DNA of 64,000 nucleotides, from assembly GCF_000300855.1 (NCBI RefSeq), contig NZ_ALJF01000006.1, forward strand, positions 1 to 64,000. Direction: 5' to 3'. The notes beneath the pieces are model-generated. The model worked only from the letters and a program-made list of their open reading frames with translations. It did not search any database and was not told the DNA's origin. Position 1 is the first letter of the stretch, and the number at the start of each line of letters is the position of its first letter. The DNA is from Agrobacterium albertimagni AOL15 (GTDB lineage Bacteria; Pseudomonadota; Alphaproteobacteria; Rhizobiales; Rhizobiaceae). Below are positions 54,242 through 63,806 of this stretch, piece after piece. Made by a program: the position numbers and the translations under genes.

Positions 54242-55585
54242 ATGATGACATCGCTTTACGTGAAAGGCCTGCTTGCTGCCGCGACAGTTGCATCTTCAAT
54301 GAGCTTTGGCGCTCTTGTGGCGCATGCCAATGAAAAGGAACTGACGCTCTGCTGGGCAACCTGGGACCCAGCAAACGCGCTGGTCGAACTCAGCAAGGAT
54401 TTTGAGGCCTCGTCCGGCATCAAGATGAAATTCGAGTTTGTGCCGTGGCCGAACTTCGCCGACCGCATGCTCAACGAGCTCAATTCCGGCGGCAAACTCT
54501 GCGACCTGATGATCGGCGACAGCCAGTGGATTGGTGGTGCCGCCGAAAACGGCTGGTATGTGAAGCTCAACGACTTCTTCGACGAGGAAGGCATCAGCAT
54601 GGATGCCTTCGTACCGGCAACGGTCACGGGCTATTCGGAATGGCCGAAGAATAGCCCGAACTACTGGTCGCTGCCGGCATTCGGCGACGTTGTCGGCTGG
54701 ACCTACCGCAAAGACTGGTTCGAACGCCCGGAAATCCAGTCGGCCTTCAAGGAAAAGTACGGTCGCGACCTGACGCCGCCTGCAACCTTCGACGAACTCA
54801 AGCAGGTCGCCGAATTCTTCCAGGGCCGCGAGATCGACGGCAAGACCGTTTACGGCGCCTCCATCTACACCGAGCGTGGCTCCGAGGGCATCACGATGGG
54901 CGTGATGGACGTGCTTTACAGCTATGGCTTCAAGTACGACAACCCGGAAAAGCCCTATGATATGGAAGGCTTCGTGAATTCGGACGGTGCGGTGAAGGGC
55001 CTTGAATTCTACAAGTCGCTCTATGACTGCTGCGTCGCGCCGGGCACATCCAACACCTACATGGGTGAAGGTATCGACGCCTACAAATCGGGCCAGGTGG
55101 CCATGCAGATGAACTTCGCCTTCACCTGGCCGGGCTTTGAGGCCGATCCGAACGTTGGTGGCGGCAAGACGGGCTATCTCGTCAATCCGGCAGGCCCCGG
55201 CGGCGAACAGTTCGCCCAACTCGGCGGTCAGGGCATTTCAGTGGTCGCCAATACAGACAACATGGACGGCGCGCTGGCCTACATCAAGTGGTTCGCCCAG
55301 AAGGATGTACAGGACAAATGGTGGTCCATGGGCGGCTTTTCATGCCTTCGCGCCGTGGTCGAAGACCCGAACTTCGCCAAGAGTCAGCCCTATGCGCAGA
55401 CCTTCCTCGACAGCATGGCGATCGTGAAGGATTTCTGGGCAGAGCCGGCCTATGCGTCGCTGCTTCAGGCATCGCAGAAACGCTTCCACGATTATGTCGT
55501 CGCAGGCAATGGCACCGCAAAAGAAGCGCTTGACGGGCTGATCGCCGACTGGACGGAAACCTTCGAGGACGAAGGCAAGCTCTGA
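54242..55585 (+). CDS. family 1 sugar/polyol binding protein
   Basis: A 447-residue extracellular solute-binding protein (SBP_bac_1, MalE-like) with a signal peptide ending around VAHANE. GGGAGGA is five bases before the ATG; a second ATG follows directly. Aromatic residues that could stack on a sugar are frequent (WATWD, WPKNSPNYW, WSMGGF). It heads a six-gene transport module ending in dihydroxyacetone kinase, which points to a short polyol, ketose or similar ligand. Confidence 0.9.
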   Translation: MMTSLYVKGLLAAATVASSMSFGALVAHANEKELTLCWATWDPANALVELSKDFEASSGIKMKFEFVPWPNFADRMLNELNSGGKLCDLMIGDSQWIGGAAENGWYVKLNDFFDEEGISMDAFVPATVTGYSEWPKNSPNYWSLPAFGDVVGWTYRKDWFERPEIQSAFKEKYGRDLTPPATFDELKQVAEFFQGREIDGKTVYGASIYTERGSEGITMGVMDVLYSYGFKYDNPEKPYDMEGFVNSDGAVKGLEFYKSLYDCCVAPGTSNTYMGEGIDAYKSGQVAMQMNFAFTWPGFEADPNVGGGKTGYLVNPAGPGGEQFAQLGGQGISVVANTDNMDGALAYIKWFAQKDVQDKWWSMGGFSCLRAVVEDPNFAKSQPYAQTFLDSMAIVKDFWAEPAYASLLQASQKRFHDYVVAGNGTAKEALDGLIADWTETFEDEGKL

Positions 55586-55629
55586 CACAAGCTGAGCCTG
55601 GCGCCCTGACTGGGCTTAGCCCTCCTGCC

Positions 55630-55656
55630 CTCTCCCTCGGCAATGCCGGGGGAGAG
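55630..55656 (+). terminator. intercistronic hairpin after the binding protein gene
   Basis: CTCTCCCTCGGC pairs with GCCGGGGGAGAG (12 bp, one T-G pair) around a three-base loop, 44 bp after the stop. Without a T-run it is more likely a 3' stabiliser or partial attenuator, allowing excess binding protein over permeases. Confidence 0.6.
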
Positions 55657-55791
55657 ACACAAAGCCAGCGCTGCCGCCGGCACCAATCTTTCAAAGCCTT
55701 GAAGCCTGCCGGCACCAGTAGAACCTTGCCTCGTTGCGACAAGGCATAAGGTCCCGGCTGCCCATTTGGAAACGTTAAACGGATCCGGACG

Positions 55792-56739
55792 ATGACCGAC
55801 AAAGCTGCAGCCCGCCTCGCCCGCGCGACACCAGAACCGGTTGCAAAACGAATCCGGGGTCTGAGCGATAGAGCCATTGCCTGGATTTTCGTCGCGCCGA
55901 CGATCTTCCTGCTTTTGTCCATCAACATTTTCCCGCTGATCTGGACGATCCGCCTGTCGTTTACGAACTTCGCCGCCAACAAGCCGAATGCGCAAGTGCA
56001 GTGGGTCGGATTGCGCAATTATACGCGCATCCTGACAGACGCAGACACCTGGGCGAACATGCAGACAACAGCCCACTTCCTCATCTGGACGATCACCTTC
56101 CAGGTGCTGATCGGCTTTTCCCTGGCATGGCTGATCAACCGAAAGTTCAAGGGCAATGACCTGGTGACGACATTGATCGTCATCCCGATGATGCTCTCGC
56201 CCGCCGTGGTCGGCAATTTCTGGACCTTTCTCTACCAGCCGCAGATCGGCCTCGTGAACTATGCCGTCGAATTCTTAACCGGCATTCCTGCCGACAGCTT
56301 CTCGATGCTTGGCCCCGGCGGCTGGGCACGCTGGGCGATCGTCATCGTCGACACCTGGATGTGGACGCCCTTCGTCATGCTGATCTGCCTTGCCGGTCTG
56401 CGTTCCATCCCCGACTACATCTATGAGGCAGCGGAGGTCGACCGCGCATCGAAGTGGCGGCAGTTCTGGACGATCACCCTGCCGATGGCGCTTCCGTTCC
56501 TGATGCTTGCGGTCCTGTTCCGCGGCATCGAGAATTTCCGGATGTTCGACCTCGTGGTCCTTCTCACAGGTGGCGGGCCGGGGGACGAAACGCTGCTCGC
56601 CTCGATCGACCTCAAGCGCGAAGCCTTCGAGAAGTGGCGGACCGGCTATTCCAGCGCCTATGCAATCATCCTGTTCGTCACGGTCTTCGGCCTCGCCTCC
56701 ATCTACGTCAAGGCACTGAACAAGGTTAAGGAACGATGA
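55792..56739 (+). CDS. MalF-type ABC transporter permease
   Basis: A 315-residue permease with six predicted membrane segments and the EAA loop (YIYEAAEVDRASKWRQFWTI). It overlaps the next permease gene by four bases. The typical VLLTGGGPGDETL segment of MalF-type permeases is present near the C-terminus. Confidence 0.9.
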   Translation: MTDKAAARLARATPEPVAKRIRGLSDRAIAWIFVAPTIFLLLSINIFPLIWTIRLSFTNFAANKPNAQVQWVGLRNYTRILTDADTWANMQTTAHFLIWTITFQVLIGFSLAWLINRKFKGNDLVTTLIVIPMMLSPAVVGNFWTFLYQPQIGLVNYAVEFLTGIPADSFSMLGPGGWARWAIVIVDTWMWTPFVMLICLAGLRSIPDYIYEAAEVDRASKWRQFWTITLPMALPFLMLAVLFRGIENFRMFDLVVLLTGGGPGDETLLASIDLKREAFEKWRTGYSSAYAIILFVTVFGLASIYVKALNKVKER

Positions 56740-57680
56740 GCGCACATTCCGTCACCGAACCGTCGACCGTCTCCAAGTGGATTGCCGGCATCCTGGTTGG
56801 ACTTTACGCACTGATCACGTTGATCCCGTTGCTGTGGATCATTTCGACGAGCTTCAAGTCTGGCCCAGACTCGATCAGCTATCCGCCGAAAGTGGTCTTT
56901 CAGCCGACGCTTGAAGGCTATGTGAACCTCTTTACGACACAATCGCGCCCATCCGCAGCAGACCTTGCCAAACTGCCGCCGCCCACCACCTGGTATGACA
57001 AGATCACCCGTGACAGGGGCATGATCATCTCGGGTCCTTCGCGCTTCGGACAGAGGTTCCTGAACTCTGTCATCATCGGCTTCGGCTCGACATTCCTGTC
57101 TATCTTCCTTGGAACGCTCGCCGCTTATGCTTTCAGCCGCTTCAAGGTACCGCTGAAGGACGACCTTCTGTTTTTCATCCTTTCGACCAGAATGATGCCG
57201 CCGATTGCGGTCGCGATCCCAATCTATCTGATGTTCAGACAGCTTGGGCTATCCGACACCCATCTCGGCATGATCCTGCTCTATACGGCGGTCAACCTGT
57301 CGCTGTCGGTCTGGCTGCTCAAGGGCTTCATCGACGAAATCCCGCGCGAATACGAGGAAGCGGCACTGATCGATGGCTACACCCGCTTCCAGGCCTTCTA
57401 CAAGGTCGTCCTGCCGCAGGCGGCGACAGGTATCGCCTCGACCGCGATCTTCTGCCTGATCTTTGCCTGGAATGAATATGCCTTCGCAGTCCTTCTGACG
57501 AGCGGCAATGCCCAGACCGCACCTCCCTTTATCCCCACCATCCTCTCAGTCGGAGGCGGGATCGACTGGCCGGCCGTTGCGGCTGCGGCAACGCTGTTCT
57601 TGCTGCCCGTGGTCGTCTTCACCGTTTTGCTGCGCAAGCATCTGCTCCGCGGCATCACCTTTGGAGCCGTACGCAAATGA
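56736..57680 (+). CDS. MalG-type ABC transporter permease
   Basis: A 314-residue permease with the EAA loop (REYEEAALIDGYTRFQAF) and the C-terminal W/N-rich AWNEYAFAVLLT found in MalG-type proteins. An insert of about 40 residues after the first membrane segment (QSRPSAADLAKLPPPTTWYDK) is longer than in MalG. It overlaps both neighbours by four bases. Confidence 0.9.
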   Translation: MSAHSVTEPSTVSKWIAGILVGLYALITLIPLLWIISTSFKSGPDSISYPPKVVFQPTLEGYVNLFTTQSRPSAADLAKLPPPTTWYDKITRDRGMIISGPSRFGQRFLNSVIIGFGSTFLSIFLGTLAAYAFSRFKVPLKDDLLFFILSTRMMPPIAVAIPIYLMFRQLGLSDTHLGMILLYTAVNLSLSVWLLKGFIDEIPREYEEAALIDGYTRFQAFYKVVLPQAATGIASTAIFCLIFAWNEYAFAVLLTSGNAQTAPPFIPTILSVGGGIDWPAVAAAATLFLLPVVVFTVLLRKHLLRGITFGAVRK

Positions 57681-57865
57681 TGAACTTCCTAACCCGCCTC
57701 AGCCGGCTTCGCCGGTCCGAATGGGAAATGCTTGCCTCGGCCCTGATCGCCCTCGGTGTCATCATGCTCATGCAGCCGCTGTCGCTGACCCTCTTCACCC
57801 TCTCCTTTCCGGTGACGCTGATCGGAACCGTCATGTTCATCGTCGTCAGTCATTTCCCGGAGTAA
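57677..57865 (+). CDS. 62-residue two-helix membrane protein
   Basis: A tiny protein with two hydrophobic stretches (about 17-37 and 40-58) separated by a short turn. Its ATG overlaps the permease stop (ATGATG). The position, between permease and ATPase genes, matches that of GlpU-like small membrane proteins in rhizobial glycerol-type ABC operons, though it is shorter. It probably assembles with or stabilises the transporter; no family assignment is claimed. Confidence 0.75.
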   Translation: MMNFLTRLSRLRRSEWEMLASALIALGVIMLMQPLSLTLFTLSFPVTLIGTVMFIVVSHFPE

Positions 57866-57868
57866 GTC

Positions 57869-58966
57869 ATGGCCCAGATTCGCGTTGAAAACCTGCGCAA
57901 GGACTTTGGAGCCTTCAACGCCGTGAAGTCGTCCACCTTTACCGTCGAGGATGGCGAGTTCTTCATGCTGCTTGGCCCCTCCGGCTGCGGCAAGACGACG
58001 ACATTGCGGATGATGGCCGGCCTTGAACTACCAACCAGTGGTGAGATCTATATCGGCGGCGAGGAAGTCGGTATGAAGCGCGCCAGCGAGCGTGACATCG
58101 CTTTCGTCTTTCAGATGTTTGCGCTTTATCCGCATATGAACGTTCGCAAGAACATCTCCTATCCCCTGGTGAGCCAGGGCGTGTCACGGTCCGAAGTCGA
58201 TCGTCGCGTGGCTGAAGTGGCTCGCATCCTGCAGATTGCATCCATCCTCGACAAACCGGTCGGCGGGCTTTCGGGCGGCGACCGCCAGCGCGTGGCGCTT
58301 GGCCGTGCCATCGTCCGCCAGCCGAAAGCCTTCTTCATGGACGAGCCCCTTGGAGCGCTCGATGCCGAGTTTCGCGAGCATATGGCAGAGGAACTGCGCG
58401 CCCTGCATGATCGCATGGGGGCTACAACGGTCTACGTCACCCATGACCAGCTGGAAGCCATGCAGATGGGCGACAAGATCGTTGTCATGAACCATGGCGT
58501 GATCGAGCAGTTCGGCAAACCGCAACAGATCTACGACTGGCCGGCGACCAGGTTCGTGGCAAAGTTTATCGGCTCGCCGCCGATGTCCTTCCTAGAATTC
58601 GAAGGCGCAATTGAAGAAGGCGGCAACGCTGTAACGATCGGTGAATCTCGCATCGAGCTTCCCAAATCCAGAGAAGGCCGCAAGGGCGCGCTCACGCTCG
58701 GGGTAAGACCGGAACATGTTCGTCTGTCGGACGCAGCCGACCTTCGGGGACGGGTCGCCGCCGTCGAATATCTGGGCACCACACAGATCGTCACGATCGA
58801 GACCAACCACGGAGAGATCAAGGCGCGGACAGCATCGAGCGATGTGATCAGAACAGGGGCTTCCGTTGGTCTTGAATTGGATCGCCGCTCGCTCACCCTC
58901 TTTGATGCGATGAGCGGAAGGGCCCTGCTATCCGAAGGCAATGAAGGAGTGCTGAGCCGTGGCTGA
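57869..58966 (+). CDS. MalK-type ABC ATPase 1
   Basis: A 365-residue ATPase: Walker A GPSGCGKTT (36-44), signature LSGGDRQRVALGRA (Asp in place of the usual Gln), Walker B FFMDEPLGALD, and a C-terminal TOBE-like regulatory domain (about 280-350). GGAG precedes the ATG. It is followed by a second, different ATPase gene with an 8-bp overlap, so the transporter probably uses an ATPase heterodimer. Confidence 0.9.
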   Translation: MAQIRVENLRKDFGAFNAVKSSTFTVEDGEFFMLLGPSGCGKTTTLRMMAGLELPTSGEIYIGGEEVGMKRASERDIAFVFQMFALYPHMNVRKNISYPLVSQGVSRSEVDRRVAEVARILQIASILDKPVGGLSGGDRQRVALGRAIVRQPKAFFMDEPLGALDAEFREHMAEELRALHDRMGATTVYVTHDQLEAMQMGDKIVVMNHGVIEQFGKPQQIYDWPATRFVAKFIGSPPMSFLEFEGAIEEGGNAVTIGESRIELPKSREGRKGALTLGVRPEHVRLSDAADLRGRVAAVEYLGTTQIVTIETNHGEIKARTASSDVIRTGASVGLELDRRSLTLFDAMSGRALLSEGNEGVLSRG

Positions 58967-59954
58967 CGTCGTCCTTTCCAGCATCAGCAAGTCGTTCGGT
59001 GCCACCTGTGCGCTCGATGACGTGACGATGACCGTTCCCGACGGCGCGTTCGTGGTACTTCTGGGCCCCACCGGAGCCGGAAAAACCACGCTTCTGCGCA
59101 CGGTGTCTGGCCTTGAAACCCAAGACAAGGGTGACGTCAGGATCGGCGGACGTTCCATGGCGGGCCTGACACCGGCACAGCGCAACATCGCGATGGTCTT
59201 TCAGCAGTATTCCCTCTATCCGCACATGACGGTGCGGCAAAACCTCGAATTCCCGCTGAAATCGCCGCTGTTGCGCACGCCGCAGCCGGTGATCGATCAG
59301 AAGGTGAAGGCAATCGCCGAGGTCCTGCAGATCGCCCACAAGCTGGACAACCGGGCAACGGCCCTTTCCGGCGGCGAGATGCAGCGCGTGTCGATCGGTC
59401 GGGCGCTCGTGCGCAATCCGCAGATCTATCTCATGGATGAACCGCTGAGCTCGCTCGACGCGAAACTCCGGTCCGATCTCCGCGTTGAACTGAAGAACAT
59501 CCAGGCACAGTCGGGCGCCACTTTCCTCTATGTAACGCATGACCAGATCGAGGCGATGACCATGGCGACCCATGTCGGTGTCTTAAAGGAGGGCCGGCTC
59601 GTACAATTCGGATCGCCACGCGAGATCTATGAAACGCCGGTCAGCATCTATGCCGCAACCCGGCTTGGCCAGCCGCGCATCAACGTCCTCCCCGCAAACC
59701 TCTTCCCCGGCGCACCGGCCAGGGCCCATTCCATTGGCCTGCGGCCCGAGCATATTCACCAGGGGGAAGGTCCAGAGGCCCGGGTGACCCGGGTCGAGCA
59801 TCTCGGCGATCAGACGCGCCTTCATCTGACCCTTGGGGAACACCCGATCATCACTGTCACCGATGCCCATACCGCCCTGAAGGGCGGCGACGTCATCAGA
59901 ATCCAGCCGCGCGAGCCGCTCTATTTCGATGCGGCCGGAATGCGTCTCATTTAA
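58959..59954 (+). CDS. MalK-type ABC ATPase 2
   Basis: A 331-residue ATPase: Walker A GPTGAGKTT (36-44), signature LSGGEMQRVSIGRA, Walker B YLMDEPLSSLDA, and a shorter C-terminal TOBE-like domain. It starts with GTG eight bases before the end of ATPase 1, with GGAG upstream. Two unequal ATPases are also a feature of the rhizobial GlpSTPQUV glycerol transporter. Confidence 0.9.
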   Translation: MADVVLSSISKSFGATCALDDVTMTVPDGAFVVLLGPTGAGKTTLLRTVSGLETQDKGDVRIGGRSMAGLTPAQRNIAMVFQQYSLYPHMTVRQNLEFPLKSPLLRTPQPVIDQKVKAIAEVLQIAHKLDNRATALSGGEMQRVSIGRALVRNPQIYLMDEPLSSLDAKLRSDLRVELKNIQAQSGATFLYVTHDQIEAMTMATHVGVLKEGRLVQFGSPREIYETPVSIYAATRLGQPRINVLPANLFPGAPARAHSIGLRPEHIHQGEGPEARVTRVEHLGDQTRLHLTLGEHPIITVTDAHTALKGGDVIRIQPREPLYFDAAGMRLI

Positions 59955-59965
59955 GGGAGGGTCTC

Positions 59966-61618
59966 ATGCCTCAATTTCTCAACAGCAGGGAAAATGCCGT
60001 TACCGAAGCCATCGACGGCGCGCTCATTGCCTCGGCCGGCGCTTTGAGCCGCCTGGACGGCTATCCCCACATCCGCGTCGTGGTGCGGTCCGACTGGGAC
60101 AAGTCGAAGGTAGCGATTGTGTCGGGCGGCGGATCCGGCCACGAGCCGGCTCATGCCGGCTTTGTCGGACGCGGCATGCTGACGGCAGCTGTGTGTGGTG
60201 ATGTTTTTGCCTCGCCGAGCGTCGATGCCATCCTGGCTGCAATCCTTGCGGTAACGGGACCGCTCGGTTGCCTGCTGATCGTCAAGAATTATACCGGTGA
60301 CCGTCTGAACTTCGGCCTTGCGGCCGAGCGCGCCCGCGCCTTCGGGCTCAATGTCGGCATGGTGATCGTTGACGATGACATCGCGCTTCCGGACCTGCCG
60401 CAGTCACGCGGGGTCGCGGGCACGCTCTTCGTTCACAAGATTGCCGGTGCGATGGCGGAAAACGGAGCCAGCCTCGATGCCGTCACCGATACGGCTCGCC
60501 GGGTGATCGCCAATATTCGCTCGATCGGCATTTCGCTCGACACCTGCACCGTGCCGGGCTCGCCCAAGGAATCGAGAATTCCCGAAGGCCGTGCCGAACT
60601 TGGCCTTGGCATCCATGGCGAGGCGGGTGTGGAGCAGATCGAATATGACGGCGTGTGCGGCGCGGTGGCCGCGATGGTGGAACGGCTAGGCGCAGGCATG
60701 GAAGCCAAGCCGCATGTCGTGCTCATCAACAATCTCGGTGGGACCTCCGTCCTCGAAATGGCGGTGGTCGTCAACGAACTGGTCCAGTCGGCGATCGGCT
60801 CGCGGATCTCTCATATCGTCGGACCTGCCCCATTGATGACCTCGCTGGACATGCAGGGCTTTTCGATCTCGGTCATGCCGGCGGAAAAAGCCGATCTCGA
60901 CCTTCTGGCCAAGCCCGTCGATCTTGCGGCATGGCCCGGTGTAAGGGTTGTCCGACCGGTCAACGTCATAGCCCTGCCCGACGGACTGACCCCGATTGCG
61001 CCACTTGCCTCGCAGCATGTGCCGACGCGGCAGTTCCTGACCGAATGCTGCAAGCTTCTGATTGAGGCGGAGAAGGATCTCAACGCGCTTGATGCAAAAT
61101 CCGGTGACGGTGATACCGGCTCTACCCTTGCAAGTGCCGCACGGGCCCTGATGGAGGCGCTGGACAGGCTGCCGCTTGCTGATCATACGCAATTGCTGCG
61201 CGCCATGGGCCAGGAGCTGAGCCAGACCATGGGCGGCTCCTCCGGTGTACTGCTCGCCATCTTCTTCGCTGCGGCGGGCGATGGGGCCTCAAGTGGTCTG
61301 GGTATGCGCGATGCACTCAAGGCCGGCCTCACCCGGATGCAGGAGATTGGCGGCGCCGAGCTCGGTGACCGAACCATGATCGATGCGCTCTCGCCCGCGC
61401 TTGACGCCTATGACAAGGGTTTCGCGGCAGCGGCAAGTGCTGCGCGCGCAGGCGCCAACCTCACCGCCACTTACGTCAAGGCCCGAGCCGGGCGGGCCGC
61501 TTACATCAATGCTCAGCAGCTCGAAGGACACATCGATCCAGGTGCAGAGGCTGTCGCGCGTCTCTTCGAGTTCCTTGCGCGACGCCATGGCGGCTCTCAG
61601 GGCAAGGCAACTGAGTGA
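59966..61618 (+). CDS. fused dihydroxyacetone kinase (DhaK-DhaL)
   Basis: A 550-residue ATP-dependent ketose kinase. The DhaK half (1 to about 335) has GGGSGHEPAHAGFVG, D112 in NYTGDRLNF and the substrate-linking His217 (GIHGEAG). The DhaL half (about 350-550) has the Mg-ATP Asp cluster D376, D381, D383 in DAKSGDGDTGSTL. It phosphorylates dihydroxyacetone or a related short ketose such as erythrulose. It starts 11 bp after ATPase 2, with GGGAGGG upstream, and tells that the imported compound enters metabolism as a ketose phosphate. Confidence 0.92.
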   Translation: MPQFLNSRENAVTEAIDGALIASAGALSRLDGYPHIRVVVRSDWDKSKVAIVSGGGSGHEPAHAGFVGRGMLTAAVCGDVFASPSVDAILAAILAVTGPLGCLLIVKNYTGDRLNFGLAAERARAFGLNVGMVIVDDDIALPDLPQSRGVAGTLFVHKIAGAMAENGASLDAVTDTARRVIANIRSIGISLDTCTVPGSPKESRIPEGRAELGLGIHGEAGVEQIEYDGVCGAVAAMVERLGAGMEAKPHVVLINNLGGTSVLEMAVVVNELVQSAIGSRISHIVGPAPLMTSLDMQGFSISVMPAEKADLDLLAKPVDLAAWPGVRVVRPVNVIALPDGLTPIAPLASQHVPTRQFLTECCKLLIEAEKDLNALDAKSGDGDTGSTLASAARALMEALDRLPLADHTQLLRAMGQELSQTMGGSSGVLLAIFFAAAGDGASSGLGMRDALKAGLTRMQEIGGAELGDRTMIDALSPALDAYDKGFAAAASAARAGANLTATYVKARAGRAAYINAQQLEGHIDPGAEAVARLFEFLARRHGGSQGKATE

Positions 61619-61631
61619 TGCATCGAACCAA

Positions 61632-61668
61632 GGACGGGTGCGGTAGATGCCGAGCATCCGCACCGTCC
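61632..61668 (+). terminator. strong hairpin after the DhaKL operon
   Basis: GGACGG(G)TGCG pairs with CGCACCGTCC, and the loop contains a second stem GATGC-CGA-GCATC, giving an extended hairpin 13 bp after the kinase stop. There is no T-run, but position and strength fit an operon end. Confidence 0.6.
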
Positions 61669-61736
61669 CTGACGCGCCGACTTAAACCTGTCTTTGGACA
61701 GCGGCCTTAGGTGCGGCCAAAACCGCGACAAGCCTA

Positions 61737-62426
61737 TCAATCTTCAGAGGCCGGATACCACAAACCGTCGTTACCCTTGACCAGCATCGGTGTTGAAAAC
61801 GTGCCACGCACCCGCTCCGGCCAATGCGGCCCCTTCCCGGCCAGAGCCGCTCGCCAGCGATCCGACTGCAGCATGGCGGCGCCGACAACCAAGGGTTCGA
61901 TGCCTGCAGACTTCAACAGCGAGAGCCCGGCCCGGATCGAGGCGCCGCTTGAAATCACGTCATCGATCAGAGCGACGCGACAGTCCTTCAACAGGGGCAA
62001 CATGCGCGGATCGACATAGAGCCGCTTTTCCTGGTCAGGGGTGGTAATCGACTTCAGCGGCACAGACAGTTCGTCGGAATACCAGAACTTCTTCGAGGTC
62101 CCGAGCGGAACGTAACGGCGATGGCCGAGCTTCTGCGCCACGGCTGATGCAAGCGTCAGACCAAGCGTCGGCAGGCCCACCACGACATCGGGTTCCAGCA
62201 AGGCCAATTGTCCGGCAAGATCGTCGGCCAGGGCATCGAGCACAGTAAAACTGGCCTGGTTGACGATCAGCGAAGCAAGCGCATGCCGCCCGTCGGAAAG
62301 CGGCCGGATCGGCAAGCGGATCTGTCGTCCGTCGGCAAGCGTCGCCGGATAGAAATTCGAATGCCCGCCTTTGGGATCGAAACTCGCCGGCGGATAAGTC
62401 TCCTGCCAGAAATCATGGGGCTGCAT
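61737..62426 (-). CDS. phosphoribosyltransferase-like protein
   Basis: A 229-residue type I phosphoribosyltransferase-fold protein with the PRPP loop VALIDDVISSGAS and a preceding VVGLPTLGLTLA. Such proteins salvage purine or pyrimidine bases or regulate that salvage; substrate not clear. I use the ATG at 62426, with GAGG eight bases upstream; an open frame extends 26 codons further. It is divergent from the M20 gene, 189 bp away, and convergent with the DhaKL operon. Confidence 0.8.
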   Translation of the reverse strand: MQPHDFWQETYPPASFDPKGGHSNFYPATLADGRQIRLPIRPLSDGRHALASLIVNQASFTVLDALADDLAGQLALLEPDVVVGLPTLGLTLASAVAQKLGHRRYVPLGTSKKFWYSDELSVPLKSITTPDQEKRLYVDPRMLPLLKDCRVALIDDVISSGASIRAGLSLLKSAGIEPLVVGAAMLQSDRWRAALAGKGPHWPERVRGTFSTPMLVKGNDGLWYPASED

Positions 62427-62615
62427 GCGGTCGTCCTCGAGTGGAGCCAGCGCCACGGGTGCAAAAGCACTGCCCGGCACAACGAAACGGTTCAAATTGC
62501 TCAACTTTCCATCTATACCAATGGCACCACAAATGTAACCTTCTCATGCGCCTGGATGAGCCGGCACACCCACATCCCGCGCTTCTTTCCCAGGTTTCCA
62601 AGGCACCCAGGACCC

Positions 62616-63788
62616 ATGCAGATCAACCCAGACATCGCCGCTGACCTCAGCATCCTGACGGCACTTCGCCGCGATCTGCATCAATATCCGGAGCTCGGCT
62701 TCGAGGAGATCCGCACCAGCGCAATCGTCGCCAAACTGCTGGAAGAGGCAGGCTTGCAAGTCACGCTTGGCCTCGGGGGCACCGGGGTCGTCGGCACATT
62801 GCAGGTGGGCAACGGGACACGGGTGGTCGGCCTGCGCGCCGACATGGACGCGCTGGCGATGCCGGAAAAGGCCGACCGACCCTACAAATCGAAGATAGAC
62901 GGCAAGATGCATGCGTGCGGCCATGACGGACACACAACGCTGCTTGTTGGCGCTGCGCGCCATCTGGCCCGGACCCGCAACTTCTCCGGCACGGTGCATT
63001 TCATCTTCCAGCCTGCGGAAGAAGGGCGCGGCGGCGCCCGCCGCATGGTCGAGGATGGGCTATTCGAGAAGTTTCCCTGCGATGCGGTCTATGGCCTGCA
63101 CAATATGCCAGGCCTCTACCCAGACGAGATCGCCGTGGTCGAAGGCCCGCAACTGGCCTCTTCCGACAGCTGGCGCATCACGTTCCGTGGCACCGGCACC
63201 CACGGTGCCAAGCCACATCTCGGCAAGGACCCGATAACCGCTGCCGGCACATTCCTATCCTCGCTACAGACCATCGTCGGCCGTGTGATCGATCCGTTGC
63301 AGCCAGCAGTCGTCAGCGCCTGTTCGGTACAGGCCGGCAATCCGGAAGCGCTCAATGTCATTCCCGACACCGTGGAGATAGGCGGCACAGCGCGCGCCTA
63401 TTCAGCAGATGTGCGCGACCAGCTCGAGGCCGAGATTGGCCGTTTGGCCAAAGGTACGGCCGCCATGTTCGGCATTGCGGTCGACTATAGTTTCCAGCGC
63501 CGCATTCCACCCGTCATCAACCACGCCGATGCCACGAGACGCGCGCTTAAAGCGGCCCGCTCCGTCTTTGGCGACAAGGTCCGCACCGCCTTCCCCCCAT
63601 CAACCGCGGGCGACGATTTCGCCTACTTCGCCGGCAAGGCCCCAGGCTGCTACGTTTGGCTGGGAAATGGACCGGCCATGGACGGCGCGCTGCATCACAA
63701 CAGCGCCTATGATTTCAACGATGAGGCACTCGGTCCGGGCGTCAGCTTCTGGAGCACGCTCGTCGAACAGGAACTGGAGCGCACCTAA
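62616..63788 (+). CDS. M20D amidohydrolase (hippurate/indole-acetyl-amino-acid hydrolase type)
   Basis: A 390-residue zinc amidohydrolase with the M20D signature RRDLHQYPELGFEE, LRADMDALAM, and the metal site MHACGHDGHT (C101, H103) plus EE at 135-136. Relatives cleave N-acyl amino acids such as hippurate or auxin conjugates; the latter would suit a plant-associated host, but the substrate is not shown by sequence. The start at 62616 is the first ATG that gives the standard N-terminus; the open frame before it is the antisense of the phosphoribosyltransferase gene. Confidence 0.88.
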   Translation: MQINPDIAADLSILTALRRDLHQYPELGFEEIRTSAIVAKLLEEAGLQVTLGLGGTGVVGTLQVGNGTRVVGLRADMDALAMPEKADRPYKSKIDGKMHACGHDGHTTLLVGAARHLARTRNFSGTVHFIFQPAEEGRGGARRMVEDGLFEKFPCDAVYGLHNMPGLYPDEIAVVEGPQLASSDSWRITFRGTGTHGAKPHLGKDPITAAGTFLSSLQTIVGRVIDPLQPAVVSACSVQAGNPEALNVIPDTVEIGGTARAYSADVRDQLEAEIGRLAKGTAAMFGIAVDYSFQRRIPPVINHADATRRALKAARSVFGDKVRTAFPPSTAGDDFAYFAGKAPGCYVWLGNGPAMDGALHHNSAYDFNDEALGPGVSFWSTLVEQELERT

Positions 63789-63806
63789 GCCGTGTCGTCG
63801 ACCTCT

